Counted from the first letter of the stretch, positions 16,461 through 26,727 are shown. The stretch: 64,000 nt of DNA from Lysobacterales bacterium (GCA_027067055.1 JAMOMK010000129.1:1-64000); one strand, 5' to 3'. Notes: generated by a model from the letters alone, not told the origin. Numbers and translations are program-made.

Positions 16461-16561
16461 TAGTGCTTGACCGAGAAAGGATTCTTAGCGAGGGAAAGCT
16501 GAATTTCTAGACCAAATTCAGCTTTTCCGCAGTAGAATACTTCTTTCTCAGTCAAGCACTA
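16461..16561. repeat. 101-bp palindromic MITE-like element between convergent genes
   Basis: TAGTGCTTGAC (16461) is mirrored by GTCAAGCACTA (ending 16561). The arms continue with GAGAAAG, then a less matched middle, then GAAAGCTGAATTT with its complement around a 7-base loop near 16507-16513. TA stands at both ends, as expected for a TA target duplication of IS630/Tc1-type MITEs, comparable in size and layout to Correia elements. Removing one TA plus the element leaves the xdhC stop (TAA) directly abutting the kinase stop (TAG on the minus strand), so neither product is changed. No coding capacity. Confidence 0.7.
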
Positions 16562-17749
16562 ACTATCACACTTTGAAATAATCTCTGTTAACGCTTGTTT
16601 GTTTAATTCACCTAGGTATTGTCTAGACTCCTTATTGTTGCAATCAAATTTTGTTAACACTATTTTATACAATGCTTCTGCATTATTATACATGCCACGT
16701 TTTCTGAAGACATTGGCTGCTGCTAACTTATCAGCCATTTCAAATTTTTGTTCTTGTGTTAGTTGTTCATTAGTGACTTCAATTACTTCCTGCTTGGACC
16801 ACCAAACACCAATACCTATGACACCAAAGACAATAATAGCAGATAAAACATAAATCAATATTCTATTAGATTTTGTACGTGCCTGTGAAATCGGTATAAA
16901 GCCTTGAGTTGTATGAGAATTGCTCCTATCTAGGCGTTGTATCCATTTTTTAACAATAGCATTTAACTGGTCAGCATTTTGGTAACGATCATCAGGGTTT
17001 TTAGCTAATAATTTATCTAAAATTGGTTGTAAAGCAGATTTTTCATCAGGAAGAGCTGGTGGAGGTTCATGTACATGAGCATAACTCACAGCAAAAGTGT
17101 CTTCTCCTTCAAATAATTTCTTGCCCATTAACATCTCGTACATGACTACGCCTAGAGCATAAAGGTCAGAACGCTCATCAGTATCTTGTCCAAGTGCTCG
17201 TTCAGGACTCATGTAATGGGGAGTGCCGACTACAGCACCAATTCGGGTAAATTCACTTATTTGTCCTTGGGCTTTGGCAATACCAAAGTCGAGTAATACG
17301 GCTTGTCCTTCTTCATTAAACATGATGTTTTCTGGTTTAATATCACGGTGTAAGGTCTTTCTTTTGTGCGAGTGGGCTAGAGCACTACTCATTTCATCCA
17401 TGATTTTTAAGACTTCTCGGTCTTCAAGCGTGTTTTTGCTGAGTTTTTCTTTTAAATCACCACCGGGTAGTATTTCCATTGCAAGGAAATAATTTTTATC
17501 GACTACACCACAGGCGTAGACAGTGACAATGTTTGGGTGGTTAAATTGGGCAACTGTATCGCCTTCACGTTTTAAATCTTCAAGGATTTTAGGGTCAGTG
17601 CTGCTAGGTGAAACAATTTTAATGGCGACTTGTCGCTTTGGTTGCTGTTGTTCACCTAGGTAAACAACAGCCATTCCACCTTGCCCTATTTTTTTAATGA
17701 CAGTGAAATTTGGTATTTGTAATAATTGTTCTGACACTTTCTTGCTCAT
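16559..17749 (-). CDS. Membrane-anchored Ser/Thr protein kinase (PknB/Hanks type)
   Basis: The 396-residue protein has a complete N-terminal Hanks-type kinase domain: glycine loop GQGGMAVVY (22-30), ATP-binding Lys44, catalytic HRDIKPEN (134-141), DFG (154-156), and GTPHYMSPE in the activation segment. One membrane helix at about 297-317 places the kinase in the cytoplasm. The short outer part (318-396) is helical with NAEALYKIVL, resembling a single TPR, and has no PASTA repeats. It is divergent from the wax ester synthase gene. No cognate phosphatase is nearby, so targets are unknown. Confidence 0.93.
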   Translation of the reverse strand: MSKKVSEQLLQIPNFTVIKKIGQGGMAVVYLGEQQQPKRQVAIKIVSPSSTDPKILEDLKREGDTVAQFNHPNIVTVYACGVVDKNYFLAMEILPGGDLKEKLSKNTLEDREVLKIMDEMSSALAHSHKRKTLHRDIKPENIMFNEEGQAVLLDFGIAKAQGQISEFTRIGAVVGTPHYMSPERALGQDTDERSDLYALGVVMYEMLMGKKLFEGEDTFAVSYAHVHEPPPALPDEKSALQPILDKLLAKNPDDRYQNADQLNAIVKKWIQRLDRSNSHTTQGFIPISQARTKSNRILIYVLSAIIVFGVIGIGVWWSKQEVIEVTNEQLTQEQKFEMADKLAAANVFRKRGMYNNAEALYKIVLTKFDCNNKESRQYLGELNKQALTEIISKCDS

Positions 17750-17909
17750 AAACCTCGATAAGATATTTTAACCTGAAAATTGATTAAATGAAAAATTAGG
17801 CATAGATAATATTGATATTTTATGGTTTTTTGTTTCTACACAATATTTATTATCAAAAAAAACAATCACATGCTAAGATTGAATCACTATAGGTTATTTT
17901 TTAAAATAC

Positions 17910-19355
17910 ATGTTTAATTACTTTGATAATGATAAAGAAACTATGCGAAAAGTGGATACTGCATGGTTGCGAATGGAATCTCCCTCAAACTTAATGATGA
18001 TTACAGGTTTGATGTTTCTTGATAATCTTCCTGATTATGCTGTATTTTTAGATATGATTGAGAAGAATTTCTTAAGTTACCGACGATTTAAACAAAAGGC
18101 AGTTATCTCTACGGCAGGCACTTATTGGCAAGACGATGAATTTTTTGATATCAAAGGACACATCAGAAGAGTGGCTTTACCTGGTCAAGCTGACTATGCT
18201 GAATTACAAGATTTTGTCAGTGACTTGGCATCAACTCCTCTTGATAAAGCCAAGCCATTATGGCAATTTCATATTGTTGAAAATTACGACAAAGGCCCTG
18301 TTTTAGTTACGCGCATTCACCATTGTTATGCAGATGGGATTGCTTTGATTCAAGTATTGTTGTCTATGACCAGTTCTAGTCGTAAAAATAGTTTAAATTT
18401 ATCACCTGATAGTAATAATAAGGAATACCACCGCAAATTAGGTGTACTTAAGTCGGTTATTAACCCTGCAAAGAAACAGTTTGCCAATTCAATCAAAATG
18501 GCAAATCAAATAAAGTCTATCGGCTTTGAGGCGTTGCAAAACCCTGCTTTATTGGAAAAAGGTGTCAGTGAAATTACTGATATTGGTTTAGAGTTATTTA
18601 ATGCCCTTACATTGCCAGATGATCCTGAAACGGTCTTCAAATCCAAATTAAGTGTCAGAAAAAATGCTGCATGGGCTGATTCAATAGAGTTATCTGATGT
18701 TAAGGCTATTGCTTATGCGACAGGAACAACGGTAAATGATGTATTGATTTCCAATTTGGCTGGTGCCTTGCGTGAGTATATGCTTAAAATAGGTGAAAAC
18801 CCTGATGAAATCATTATTAATGCAACAGTTCCTGTTAATTTACGTCCTTTAGAACATGCCAAAAACTTGGGGAATCATTTTGGACTGGTGTTTTTGAAGC
18901 TACCAATATTTGAAAGCAACCCACTGAAAAGATTGGAATTTATTCACGAAGAAATGAATGAATTGAAAAAATCCAAACAGGCCATTGTTTCATTTGGACT
19001 TTTAAGTGCTATTGGAATGGCTCCAGCCAAGGTGCAAAATTTATTGTTAGATCAATTTTCAAAGAAAGCCACAACAGTGCTAACCAATGTACCAGGTCCG
19101 CAAGTTCCACTTTATATTACGGGCGCAGAGGTTAAGAAAATTATGTTTTGGGTTCCACAAAATGGCACAATTGGCATGGGAATTAGCATCTTATCTTATA
19201 ATGGTAAAGTGGAGTTTGGTTTAATAGTTGATAAAAACCTAATCTCAGATCCTCAAAATGTTATTAAAGAGTTTCCTAATCAGTTTGAGGTTTTGACTGA
19301 ATGTATGATGATGCATCCTTGGGATGGGCAAGTGCATGCAGATATACTAGAATAA
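17910..19355 (+). CDS. Wax ester synthase / acyl-CoA:diacylglycerol acyltransferase
   Basis: This 481-residue WS/DGAT enzyme esterifies acyl-CoA to fatty alcohols or diacylglycerol, making storage wax esters or triacylglycerol at the membrane. The catalytic motif HHxxxDG is present as HHCYADG (137-143). Other family blocks are PLW (116-118), TVNDVLISNLAGALR, NLGNHFG and TNVPGP. The length is typical. It lies between the divergent kinase and a terminator at 19385-19412, and therefore forms a single-gene unit. The fabI gene beyond the terminator is convergent. Confidence 0.93.
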   Translation: MFNYFDNDKETMRKVDTAWLRMESPSNLMMITGLMFLDNLPDYAVFLDMIEKNFLSYRRFKQKAVISTAGTYWQDDEFFDIKGHIRRVALPGQADYAELQDFVSDLASTPLDKAKPLWQFHIVENYDKGPVLVTRIHHCYADGIALIQVLLSMTSSSRKNSLNLSPDSNNKEYHRKLGVLKSVINPAKKQFANSIKMANQIKSIGFEALQNPALLEKGVSEITDIGLELFNALTLPDDPETVFKSKLSVRKNAAWADSIELSDVKAIAYATGTTVNDVLISNLAGALREYMLKIGENPDEIIINATVPVNLRPLEHAKNLGNHFGLVFLKLPIFESNPLKRLEFIHEEMNELKKSKQAIVSFGLLSAIGMAPAKVQNLLLDQFSKKATTVLTNVPGPQVPLYITGAEVKKIMFWVPQNGTIGMGISILSYNGKVEFGLIVDKNLISDPQNVIKEFPNQFEVLTECMMMHPWDGQVHADILE

Positions 19356-19384
19356 GAATACATTAAGTAATGAAAATTTATACA

Positions 19385-19412
19385 AAAAAACCGTTAAATA
19401 TAACGGTTTTTT
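19385..19412 (+). terminator. Bidirectional terminator between the wax ester synthase gene and fabI
   Basis: AAAAAACCGTTA (19385-19396) and TAACGGTTTTTT (19401-19412) form a 12-bp perfect stem with a 4-base loop. Both sides carry A or T tracts, which suits the convergent genes. Confidence 0.92.
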
Positions 19413-19436
19413 CTTTTTCAAATCTGTTATGTTTAC

Positions 19437-20228
19437 TTAATCGGCATCTAAGCCAGTCATGCCCATGATGTTATAGCCTGCATCGACATAAGTAATTTCA
19501 CCAGTTATACCTTTTGCCCAATCCGAACACATAAAAGTGGCTGCATTGGCAACATCTTCTTGTGATACAGTTGTGCGAAGTGGTGATTTTTCAGCAACAT
19601 GATCGAGCATTTTCTTAAAGTTTCCAATGCCAGATGCCGCTAAGGTTTTGATTGGTCCTGCTGATATGCCATTAACACGAGTACCTTCTGCGCCCAATGA
19701 GTAAGCCATGTATCGAACATTTGCTTCAAGTGCGGCTTTAGCAACACCCATAACATTATAGTTGCTCATGGCTTTGACTGCGCCAAGGTAGCTTAAAGTG
19801 AGCATCGAACCTTTGCGTCCTTTCATCATTGAACGTCCTGCTTTAGCAAGAGCTGCAAATGAGTAGGAGCTAATGTCCATAGCTATATGATAACCTTCGC
19901 GTGTTAAGTTTTGTAAATAATCGCCTTGCAATAACTCACGTGGGGCAAAACCTACCGAATGAACTATAATATCTATACCATCCCAATGTTTTCCTAGTTC
20001 AGTAAATACATTTTGTATTTCTTCATCACTGGCAACATCGCAAGGTAGCATAATACTTGAGCCTGTAATGGCTGCAATTTTTTCTACACGTTTGAGTAGT
20101 TTTTCATTTTGATAGGTGTAAGCAATTTCTGCACCTTCACGATGAAATGCTTCGGCAATTGACCATGCAATTGAACGGTTGCTGGCAACGCCAACAATTA
20201 AGGCTTTTTTGCCTGATAATAAACCCAT
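19437..20228 (-). CDS. fabI: Enoyl-[acyl-carrier-protein] reductase (NADH) FabI
   Basis: FabI reduces the trans-2-enoyl-ACP in the last step of each fatty acid elongation cycle. The 263-residue protein is a divergent short-chain dehydrogenase with [10 protein letters not shown] for NADH binding (13-22). The active-site triad is Tyr147, Tyr157 and Lys164 in [19 protein letters not shown]. Gly93 in HSVGF matches the position known for triclosan contacts in the E. coli enzyme. It is preceded by its own control region (20229-20338) and stands apart from other fab genes. Confidence 0.95.
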   Translation of the reverse strand: MGLLSGKKALIVGVASNRSIAWSIAEAFHREGAEIAYTYQNEKLLKRVEKIAAITGSSIMLPCDVASDEEIQNVFTELGKHWDGIDIIVHSVGFAPRELLQGDYLQNLTREGYHIAMDISSYSFAALAKAGRSMMKGRKGSMLTLSYLGAVKAMSNYNVMGVAKAALEANVRYMAYSLGAEGTRVNGISAGPIKTLAASGIGNFKKMLDHVAEKSPLRTTVSQEDVANAATFMCSDWAKGITGEITYVDAGYNIMGMTGLDAD

Positions 20229-20338
20229 AGTTGTCCCCTAAAAGTTCGGATTGATAAAGATGTAATAATACGTTAGTTAAGCTGTAATTTCATTAAATAA
20301 ACCTTTTGTAATGAAAGTTTATTTGCACATGCCATTAC

Positions 20339-21121
20339 TTAGAGGTTTAGCCATTCATTATTTTCATCGCCATAAACGATAAAATAGGGGTTTAATAAAT
20401 TATCTTTAGTGTTATAAAGTAATGTTTGGTTATCTAAGGTAACAACGCGACCACCTGCTTGTTCTACAATGCATTGGGCTGCAGCGGTATCCCATTCACG
20501 AGTCAGTCCTAGTCTTGGGTATAAATCGGCTTTCCCTTCTGCGACTAAACAGAACTTAAGCGAACTACCCATCGAGATTAGTTTATGTTCTCCTAGTTTC
20601 TCTAGATAATCAACGACATCCTGTGAGATATGAGAGCGTGAGCCGACTACAATTGGTTTTTTACGGGCGGGTTTTTTTGTATAAATTTGGAATCTGTTTC
20701 CATCTTCTTTTTTGAAAGCGCCATAACCTTTAGCTGCTGAATAAGTAATATCTTTTACAGGGACATAAATAACCGAAAGAATAGGGAGACCCTTTTCAAT
20801 TAATGCTATGTTAACGGTGAATTCACCATTGCGTTTGATAAATTCTTTGGTGCCATCTAATGGGTCGACTAACCAGTATTTATTCCATTGTTTGCGGGTA
20901 GAATAGGGGGTTTTGGTAGACTCTTCTGATAGCACAGGCACATCAGGTGTTATCTTTTGTAAATCAGCCACAATTATTTCATGTGCTGCTAAATCGGCTT
21001 TGGTTAATGGTGAGTCATCTGATTTTATTTCGATACCAAAATCAGCTGATTGGTAGATTTCTAAAATAGCCTGACCAGCCTTTATGGCTGTTTGTTCAAT
21101 TTCTGCTAATAAATTAATCAC
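20339..21121 (-). CDS. cysQ: 3'(2'),5'-bisphosphate nucleotidase CysQ
   Basis: This 260-residue enzyme belongs to the lithium-sensitive phosphatase superfamily and removes the 3'-phosphate of PAP(S) made during sulfate assimilation. Its metal-binding motifs are LSEES (loop after the first helix), WLVDPLDGTKEFIKRNGEFTVNIALIE, and a final REWDTAAAQCIVEQAGG. The KEFIKRNGEF stretch is typical of CysQ rather than plain IMPases. It overlaps the upstream IMPase gene by 4 bp and is the last gene of the rfb-manC operon. A role in handling sugar-phosphate by-products cannot be excluded. Confidence 0.88.
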   Translation of the reverse strand: MINLLAEIEQTAIKAGQAILEIYQSADFGIEIKSDDSPLTKADLAAHEIIVADLQKITPDVPVLSEESTKTPYSTRKQWNKYWLVDPLDGTKEFIKRNGEFTVNIALIEKGLPILSVIYVPVKDITYSAAKGYGAFKKEDGNRFQIYTKKPARKKPIVVGSRSHISQDVVDYLEKLGEHKLISMGSSLKFCLVAEGKADLYPRLGLTREWDTAAAQCIVEQAGGRVVTLDNQTLLYNTKDNLLNPYFIVYGDENNEWLNL

Positions 21122-21906
21122 TTCAATAATGCCAAAGCTTGGTTATAAGAAACATGGTTTCCAGCTAAAACAGATGAAGTTTCTAAATCTATAGCCTCAC
21201 CAGAAAGATCAGTCATAATGCCTCCTGCTTCTTTGACAATAACGCTTAATGCGGCAATATCTAAAATATTTAAATCCGACTCGATAACCAGTTCTAATTT
21301 GCCAGCAGCTAATAAATGATAGTGGTAAAAATCACCATAACCGCGAGTTTTATGAGCAAGGCTCATGATTTGACGTAGTTTTTCCCAATTTTCAGGAGAT
21401 TGTGCAAAGCTTCTTAAATTTCCCGTTGAATAGCAACTTTCTTCAGGCTTGATAAATTCACTAACCTGTAAAATTTCATCGCCAATATATGCTCCAAGTC
21501 CTTTTGCTGCCCAAGCAGTTTCATTAAAAAGTGGAGCATGTGAAACACCGACAATAATTTCATCTTGGTGCATTAACGCAATTTGAGTCGAAAAAAAGCC
21601 GTATTCGCGTACAAAACTTTTGGTGCCATCAATTGGGTCAACTAACCACATAAATTCGGAATCGGTATTGGATTTACCCGTTTCCTCACCATAAAAGCCA
21701 AAATCAGGAAATTGTGCAGCCAAAACCTGTTTAATCACTTGTTCACACTCAATATCTGCTTGAGTGACTGGTGTTAAGTCTTCTTTAATGGTTGTGGCAG
21801 GTGCGCATTTGTAATAGCGTTTGATTATTTGTTCTGCTGATTTTGCGGCGCGTTTTGCTGTTGTTATACAGCTCGTTAAAAAGGCTTGGTTAATCTCTTT
21901 AGTCAT
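21118..21906 (-). CDS. Inositol monophosphatase-family phosphatase (HisN/SuhB-like)
   Basis: The family motifs are visible as FGEE-like FYGEETG, MWLVDPIDGTKSFVREYGFFSTQIAL, and LNILDIAALSVIVKEAGG, where an otherwise common WD is LD. ATG 21906 was chosen as start. It gives 262 residues and an 8-bp overlap with the manC stop; the longer frame to 21981 would run deep into manC. The YGDFYHYHLLAAGKLELVIE stretch resembles histidinol-phosphatase-type (HisN) enzymes. Its place between manC and cysQ suggests a sugar-phosphate or nucleotide phosphatase, but the substrate is open. Confidence 0.8.
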   Translation of the reverse strand: MTKEINQAFLTSCITTAKRAAKSAEQIIKRYYKCAPATTIKEDLTPVTQADIECEQVIKQVLAAQFPDFGFYGEETGKSNTDSEFMWLVDPIDGTKSFVREYGFFSTQIALMHQDEIIVGVSHAPLFNETAWAAKGLGAYIGDEILQVSEFIKPEESCYSTGNLRSFAQSPENWEKLRQIMSLAHKTRGYGDFYHYHLLAAGKLELVIESDLNILDIAALSVIVKEAGGIMTDLSGEAIDLETSSVLAGNHVSYNQALALLK

Positions 21907-23335
21907 GCGTTGTTCTGCCATAGATGTCTTCAAACCTTTCAATATCGTCTTCACCAAAGTAATCACCACATTGCACTTCAATTAAGGCAATGTCTTTATC
22001 TGTCGGGTTTTCCAAGCGGTGTAGAGTGTTTTTAGGGATGTAGGTTGATTCGTTGTTTTTTAAGGTAAACTCATCATCACCTACACGAACTTTTGCCTCA
22101 CCATTGACCATAGTCCAATGCTCAGAGCGTCGTTGGTGTTTTTGCAGTGATAATACTTGCCCCGGTTTAACTGTTAGGCGTTTGACCTTGCAGTCAGGTT
22201 CGTCTTCTAAAATAGTGTAATTCCCCCAAGGGCGATGAACGGTTTGGTGGTAAATCGCTGCATCGTGGTTGTTTGATTTTAAAAATTGCACCACATCTTT
22301 AACCCCTTGTGAACGGTCTTTGTGAGCAACAAGAACAGCATCTTTTGTATCCACTATCATTAAGTTATCAACACCAACAGCAGCAACAATTCTATCACCA
22401 CTACGGATATAACAATCTTTGGAATCAATGGCGATAGCTTTGCCTTCAATTCTGTTACCGTATTCATCAGGATTTGCCAACCCGGCCATAGAATTCCATG
22501 ATCCAATGTCATTCCAATCAAACTTTGAATCAACCACTGCACGTTTTTTAGCGTGTTCCATTACTGCATAATCAATGGAAATATCGGGCATAGCAGCAAA
22601 ACTTTTAGTTTCAAACTCTATTGCTGATTGCTGAATATTCTTTGTTGCAAAACATATCTGCGCCGCTTTTAAAACCTCAGGTGATGTGGCTTGCATTTCA
22701 TCAATTAAGGTTTTTGCACTCAAGGCAAACATACCTGAGTTCCACGTATAATTTCCCGATTCAACGTATTGTTTTGCGATTTGCAAATTCGGTTTTTCTT
22801 TAAATTCATCAATAATAGCAGCATCAAATCCATCAATGCGTTGACCAGCTTTGATGTAACCATAGCCAGTTTCAGGCGAGGTTGGATGAATGCCAAAAGT
22901 AGCGATATAACCATTTTCTGCTAATTTTGCGCCTTCTTTTACGGCTTTTTTGAAGGCTTCTTTATCTTTAATCAAGTGATCTGATGGCATAACAAGCATG
23001 ACAGCATCTTCGCCAAAACGTTGTTTAATCTCTAGTGCCGCTAGAGCAATGGCAGGAGCTGTGTTTCTACCCATTGGTTCAAGCATAAAAATCTGTTTGT
23101 GCATTTCGCCTTTTGCTACTTTGCTATACATGTCGCGGCAGATAAAATAGTAATCACGGGATGTTACTGTCATGACTGTGCCATCATCAGAAACATCCAA
23201 AGCACGCTCAAAGGTGAGTTCAGCCAAGGTGCTGCCATTGGCAAGTTTCATAAAAGGTTTTGGGTAGGCTCTACGTGAAACAGGCCATAAACGCGTGCCT
23301 GCTCCTCCAGATAAAATGACTGGAATTAATTTCAA
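21899..23335 (-). CDS. manC: Mannose-1-phosphate guanylyltransferase / mannose-6-phosphate isomerase
   Basis: This 478-residue bifunctional enzyme makes GDP-mannose for surface polysaccharides. Its N-terminal nucleotidyltransferase starts ILSGGAGTRLWPVSRRAYPKPF, the pyrophosphorylase signature with the catalytic Arg and Lys. It also has VMPSDHLI near residue 117 and the sugar-binding FKEKP. The C-terminal cupin has RPWGNYTILE, LSLQKHQRRSEHWTMVNG and IPKNTLHRLENP, the type II isomerase part. The start overlaps the rfbD stop by 4 bp. It belongs to the same operon as the rhamnose genes. Confidence 0.94.
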   Translation of the reverse strand: MKLIPVILSGGAGTRLWPVSRRAYPKPFMKLANGSTLAELTFERALDVSDDGTVMTVTSRDYYFICRDMYSKVAKGEMHKQIFMLEPMGRNTAPAIALAALEIKQRFGEDAVMLVMPSDHLIKDKEAFKKAVKEGAKLAENGYIATFGIHPTSPETGYGYIKAGQRIDGFDAAIIDEFKEKPNLQIAKQYVESGNYTWNSGMFALSAKTLIDEMQATSPEVLKAAQICFATKNIQQSAIEFETKSFAAMPDISIDYAVMEHAKKRAVVDSKFDWNDIGSWNSMAGLANPDEYGNRIEGKAIAIDSKDCYIRSGDRIVAAVGVDNLMIVDTKDAVLVAHKDRSQGVKDVVQFLKSNNHDAAIYHQTVHRPWGNYTILEDEPDCKVKRLTVKPGQVLSLQKHQRRSEHWTMVNGEAKVRVGDDEFTLKNNESTYIPKNTLHRLENPTDKDIALIEVQCGDYFGEDDIERFEDIYGRTTHD

Positions 23336-24228
23336 TTTGATCTCCTAAGGTTTTGCATGCAAAGTTGTAAAGAAGTTTGCCAATTTGGCATTTTTATTCC
23401 AAGTGTTTCATTTAGTTTTGTACAGTTTAACACTGAATAACTTGGACGTTTTGCTGGGGTTGGGTATTTGTCGGTGGTAATGCCATGTACAATGGGTTTA
23501 CTGTCAATAAGCGACATATGCTGGGCATTAGAAAATATCTTACGGGCAAAATTACACCAGGTAGTTTTGCCCGATGAAGTCATGTGATAGAGGCCGTCTT
23601 GTGGGTTCTGTATGGCAAGTGCTGTGGCAAGTGCAATGGAACTGGCGGAAGTTGGTGAGCCGTACTGATCATCAACGACATTTAGTTCTTTGTGTTGTTT
23701 AGCAAGATTTAGCATGGTTTTCATGAAATTTTTGCCACGATAAGAATAAACCCAAGCCGCTCTAAAAATCATATGGTGACAACCCGAATCTAAGATAGCT
23801 AGTTCACCAAGGAGTTTGGTGTTTGCGTAAATTCCTTGCGGGTTACATTCATCCTCTTCTGTCCATGGTGTATCTTTGTTGCCTGAAAAGACATAGTCTG
23901 TTGAATAGTGTACTAATAAACCATCATTAATAACAGAGTACTTTGCAAATATAGCTGGAGCATCTGCATTGATTCTCTGGGCTAGGCTGTGGTTGACCTC
24001 AGCATCATCAACGGCGGTATAAGCTGCGGCATTAACGATTATATCTGGGTTTATAGCATTGATTTTTTTTTCAATGTCGGCAGAATCAGCAATATTTAAG
24101 GCAAGTGTTGGCATTCCTGCTACCTCATAACCTTTGCTTGTGGTCGGAATCACTTCACCAATAAATTGCAATGTTCTCCATAATTCATAACCAACTTGTC
24201 CACTTGCACCTGTTAATAAAATTTTCAT
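23332..24228 (-). CDS. rfbD: dTDP-4-dehydrorhamnose reductase
   Basis: This enzyme catalyses the last step of dTDP-L-rhamnose synthesis. The 298-residue protein has the Rossmann motif GASGQVGYEL at 7-16, the conserved NAAAYTAVDDAE and HYSTDYVFSG segments, and a YANTKLLGE active-site Tyr-x3-Lys. Length is normal. Both ends overlap neighbours by 4 bp (rfbC upstream, manC downstream), which is typical of a translationally coupled operon. Confidence 0.94.
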   Translation of the reverse strand: MKILLTGASGQVGYELWRTLQFIGEVIPTTSKGYEVAGMPTLALNIADSADIEKKINAINPDIIVNAAAYTAVDDAEVNHSLAQRINADAPAIFAKYSVINDGLLVHYSTDYVFSGNKDTPWTEEDECNPQGIYANTKLLGELAILDSGCHHMIFRAAWVYSYRGKNFMKTMLNLAKQHKELNVVDDQYGSPTSASSIALATALAIQNPQDGLYHMTSSGKTTWCNFARKIFSNAQHMSLIDSKPIVHGITTDKYPTPAKRPSYSVLNCTKLNETLGIKMPNWQTSLQLCMQNLRRSN

Positions 24229-24782
24229 GGTAAATAGAGTGGTAGTTTAGTATTAGGAATATCTTCTAAGCTTAGAGCTTTTTCATCTTTCTCAGATAAA
24301 GATGGGGTATCAATTGGCCAATCTATTTCGATAAAAGGGTCATTCCATATAAGTGAAATTTCATCAGCGGGTGAATAAAAATTGGTGCACATATAAGAGA
24401 ATATAGCCGTATCGGATAAAACACAAAACCCATGGGCAAAACCCTCAGGGATATAAAATTGTTTGTGGTTGTCACCTGTTAAAATTTCGCCATGCCACTG
24501 CCCAAAAGTAGGGGAGCCTTGGCGAATATCAACGGCAACATCAAAAACTTCACCGGTTAAGATTTGCACAAGCTTTCCTTGTGGGTTGGGGTTTTGAAAA
24601 TGTAAACCTCGCAAAACCCCTTTGGAAGATTTGGAAAGGTTAGATTGAACAAAATCAACATCAAGCCCAGCTTCTTTGTAACGCTGTTGATTCCACGTTT
24701 CCATAAAAAAACCACGTTGGTCCCCGAAAACCTTTGGTTCAAAGATTAAAGCACCAGATAATTTTGTTTGTGTTACTTTCAT
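24225..24782 (-). CDS. rfbC: dTDP-4-dehydrorhamnose 3,5-epimerase
   Basis: The 185-residue cupin-type epimerase turns dTDP-4-keto-6-deoxyglucose into the L-rhamno form. The substrate motif [11 protein letters not shown] is near residue 21. The catalytic base region is [18 protein letters not shown], with the His in RGLHFQ, and the [11 protein letters not shown] segment forms the cupin core. It overlaps rfbA and rfbD by 4 bp each. Confidence 0.95.
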   Translation of the reverse strand: MKVTQTKLSGALIFEPKVFGDQRGFFMETWNQQRYKEAGLDVDFVQSNLSKSSKGVLRGLHFQNPNPQGKLVQILTGEVFDVAVDIRQGSPTFGQWHGEILTGDNHKQFYIPEGFAHGFCVLSDTAIFSYMCTNFYSPADEISLIWNDPFIEIDWPIDTPSLSEKDEKALSLEDIPNTKLPLYLP

Positions 24783-25657
24783 GAATTCTCTTCAAGTAAG
24801 CGCAATAAATACTGTCCATAACCATTTTTACTGATGGGTTGAGCCAGTCGTGACACATCATCTGCGGTAATCCAACCTGCTTTAAATGCAATTTCTTCAG
24901 GGCAAGCAATTTTAATACCCTGACGTTTTTCGATAGTGGCAATAAAGTTACTGGCATCGGTTAATGAATCGTGTGTACCCGTATCAAGCCAGGCGTAACC
25001 GCGACCCATTAATTCCACCATCAACTCATTTTGTTGCAGGTAGACTTTGTTTAAATCGGTGATTTCTAGCTCGCCACGTGGTGATGGTTTGAGGTTTTTG
25101 GCAATGTCACAGGCTTGATTATCGTAAAAATACAAACCAGTTACGGCATAATTAGAACGCGGGTTTTTAGGTTTTTCTTCTAAATCTATGACTTTGCCTG
25201 ACTCATCAAATTCGGCTACGCCATAACGTTCAGGATCAGTGACTCGATAACCAAAGACGGTTGCACCATTGTTGCGTGCATTGGCTTTGTTTAATAAATC
25301 AACCATACCAGAACCGTGGTAAATATTGTCACCTAGGATTAAGCACGATGGATGATTGTCGACAAATTTTTCACCAATCAAGTAAGCCTGAGCCAAACCA
25401 CCCGGATCAGGCTGGGCTGCATAGGTGATATTGATTCCCCATTGCGAGCCATCACCGAGCAATTTTTGAAACAAAGCTTGCTCGTGCGGTGTATTGATAA
25501 TTAAAATGTCACGAATACCAGCCAACATAAGAGTTGTCAACGGATAATAAATCATCGGCTTATCGTAAATAGGCAGTAATTGTTTACTGATAGAGTGCGT
25601 TAATGGATACAAACGCGTACCCGAACCACCTGCTAATATGATGCCTTTCCTTTTCAT
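24779..25657 (-). CDS. rfbA: Glucose-1-phosphate thymidylyltransferase
   Basis: RfbA makes dTDP-glucose from dTTP and glucose-1-phosphate, the entry step of the rhamnose path. The 292 residues begin [20 protein letters not shown], the nucleotide-binding loop with the catalytic Arg. [21 protein letters not shown] and [20 protein letters not shown] follow in the usual order. The start coincides with the rfbB stop (1-bp overlap). Confidence 0.95.
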   Translation of the reverse strand: MKRKGIILAGGSGTRLYPLTHSISKQLLPIYDKPMIYYPLTTLMLAGIRDILIINTPHEQALFQKLLGDGSQWGINITYAAQPDPGGLAQAYLIGEKFVDNHPSCLILGDNIYHGSGMVDLLNKANARNNGATVFGYRVTDPERYGVAEFDESGKVIDLEEKPKNPRSNYAVTGLYFYDNQACDIAKNLKPSPRGELEITDLNKVYLQQNELMVELMGRGYAWLDTGTHDSLTDASNFIATIEKRQGIKIACPEEIAFKAGWITADDVSRLAQPISKNGYGQYLLRLLEENS

Positions 25658-26727
25658 TAGATTTTTTTACCTACATCTTGACCTAATCGTTGACCTGCAT
25701 AAGAGCCATCTAAAACACGATTGCTCCACTTTTTGTTATCTAAATACCATTGAACTGTTTTTCGGATGCCACTTTCAAAAGATTCAGAAGGAGACCAACC
25801 CAATTGAGTTTGTAATTTGGATGAGTCAATGGCATAACGTTGGTCATGTCCTGGTCTATCGGTTACATAAGTGACTAAATCTCTTCGACATTTACCTGCA
25901 ATAGGTCGTAATTCATCTAAAATATCACATAAGGCGTGAACCACTTGAATGTTTTGTTTTTCTTCATTACCACCAATATTATAAACTTCGCCAACTTTGC
26001 CTTTATTAATAACCGTTTCAATGGCACTGCAATGGTCTTGCACATAAAGCCAGTCGCGAATATTCTTGCCATCACCGTAGACAGGTAATGATTCAAAATT
26101 TAACGCTTTAGTAATAATTAATGGAATGAGCTTTTCAGGAAACTGAAAAGGACCGTAATTATTGGAGCAATTAGTGGTTAAAACTGGTAAACCATAGGTG
26201 TGGTGATAGGCTCGTACTAAGTGGTCTGATGAAGCTTTTGAAGCTGAATAAGGTGAATTGGGCGAATAGGGCGTGGTTTCGGTAAATAAACCCGTATCGC
26301 CTAATGAACCATACACTTCATCAGTTGAAACATGTAAAAACCTAAAATTATCTTTTTTATCATTCGCTAATGACTTGTAATAATTTAAAGCGTGTTTGAG
26401 TAAATTAAATGTCCCCAAAATATTAGTGGTGATAAAATCATCAGGGGCATCAATTGAACGATCGACATGGGATTCTGCGGCAAAATTAACAATCGTATCG
26501 GGTTGGTATTTTTCGATTAAATCAGCAACCAAATCATTATCACAAATATCACCTTGGATGAAAGTATAATTTTCGTTGTTTTCAAGCTGTGCAAGGGTAT
26601 CAAGGTTGCCAGCATAAGTTAATTTGTCCAAATTAATAATTTTACGTTTTTTATCAAGCACTTGTTGCAAAATAAAATTACCACCGATAAAGCCAGCACC
26701 ACCTGTAACTAACCACGTTTGAGTCAT
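25657..26727 (-). CDS. rfbB: dTDP-glucose 4,6-dehydratase
   Basis: This NAD-dependent dehydratase converts dTDP-glucose to the 4-keto-6-deoxy sugar. The 356-residue extended SDR has [10 protein letters not shown] (8-17), [12 protein letters not shown], and the active-site [22 protein letters not shown]. It is the first gene of rfbBACD-manC-IMPase-cysQ, a seven-gene run with overlaps at every junction. A promoter with an extended -10 lies about 30 bp upstream of the ATG. The operon supplies dTDP-rhamnose and GDP-mannose for O-antigen or exopolysaccharide; the glycosyltransferases are elsewhere. Confidence 0.95.
   Translation of the reverse strand: MTQTWLVTGGAGFIGGNFILQQVLDKKRKIINLDKLTYAGNLDTLAQLENNENYTFIQGDICDNDLVADLIEKYQPDTIVNFAAESHVDRSIDAPDDFITTNILGTFNLLKHALNYYKSLANDKKDNFRFLHVSTDEVYGSLGDTGLFTETTPYSPNSPYSASKASSDHLVRAYHHTYGLPVLTTNCSNNYGPFQFPEKLIPLIITKALNFESLPVYGDGKNIRDWLYVQDHCSAIETVINKGKVGEVYNIGGNEEKQNIQVVHALCDILDELRPIAGKCRRDLVTYVTDRPGHDQRYAIDSSKLQTQLGWSPSESFESGIRKTVQWYLDNKKWSNRVLDGSYAGQRLGQDVGKKI

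Noticed and set aside
16461-16561. The long palindrome as a plain Rho-independent terminator
   Set aside because: There is no T-tract on either side, and TA at both ends with ~100 bp length fits a mobile repeat better; a secondary role in transcript ending stays possible.
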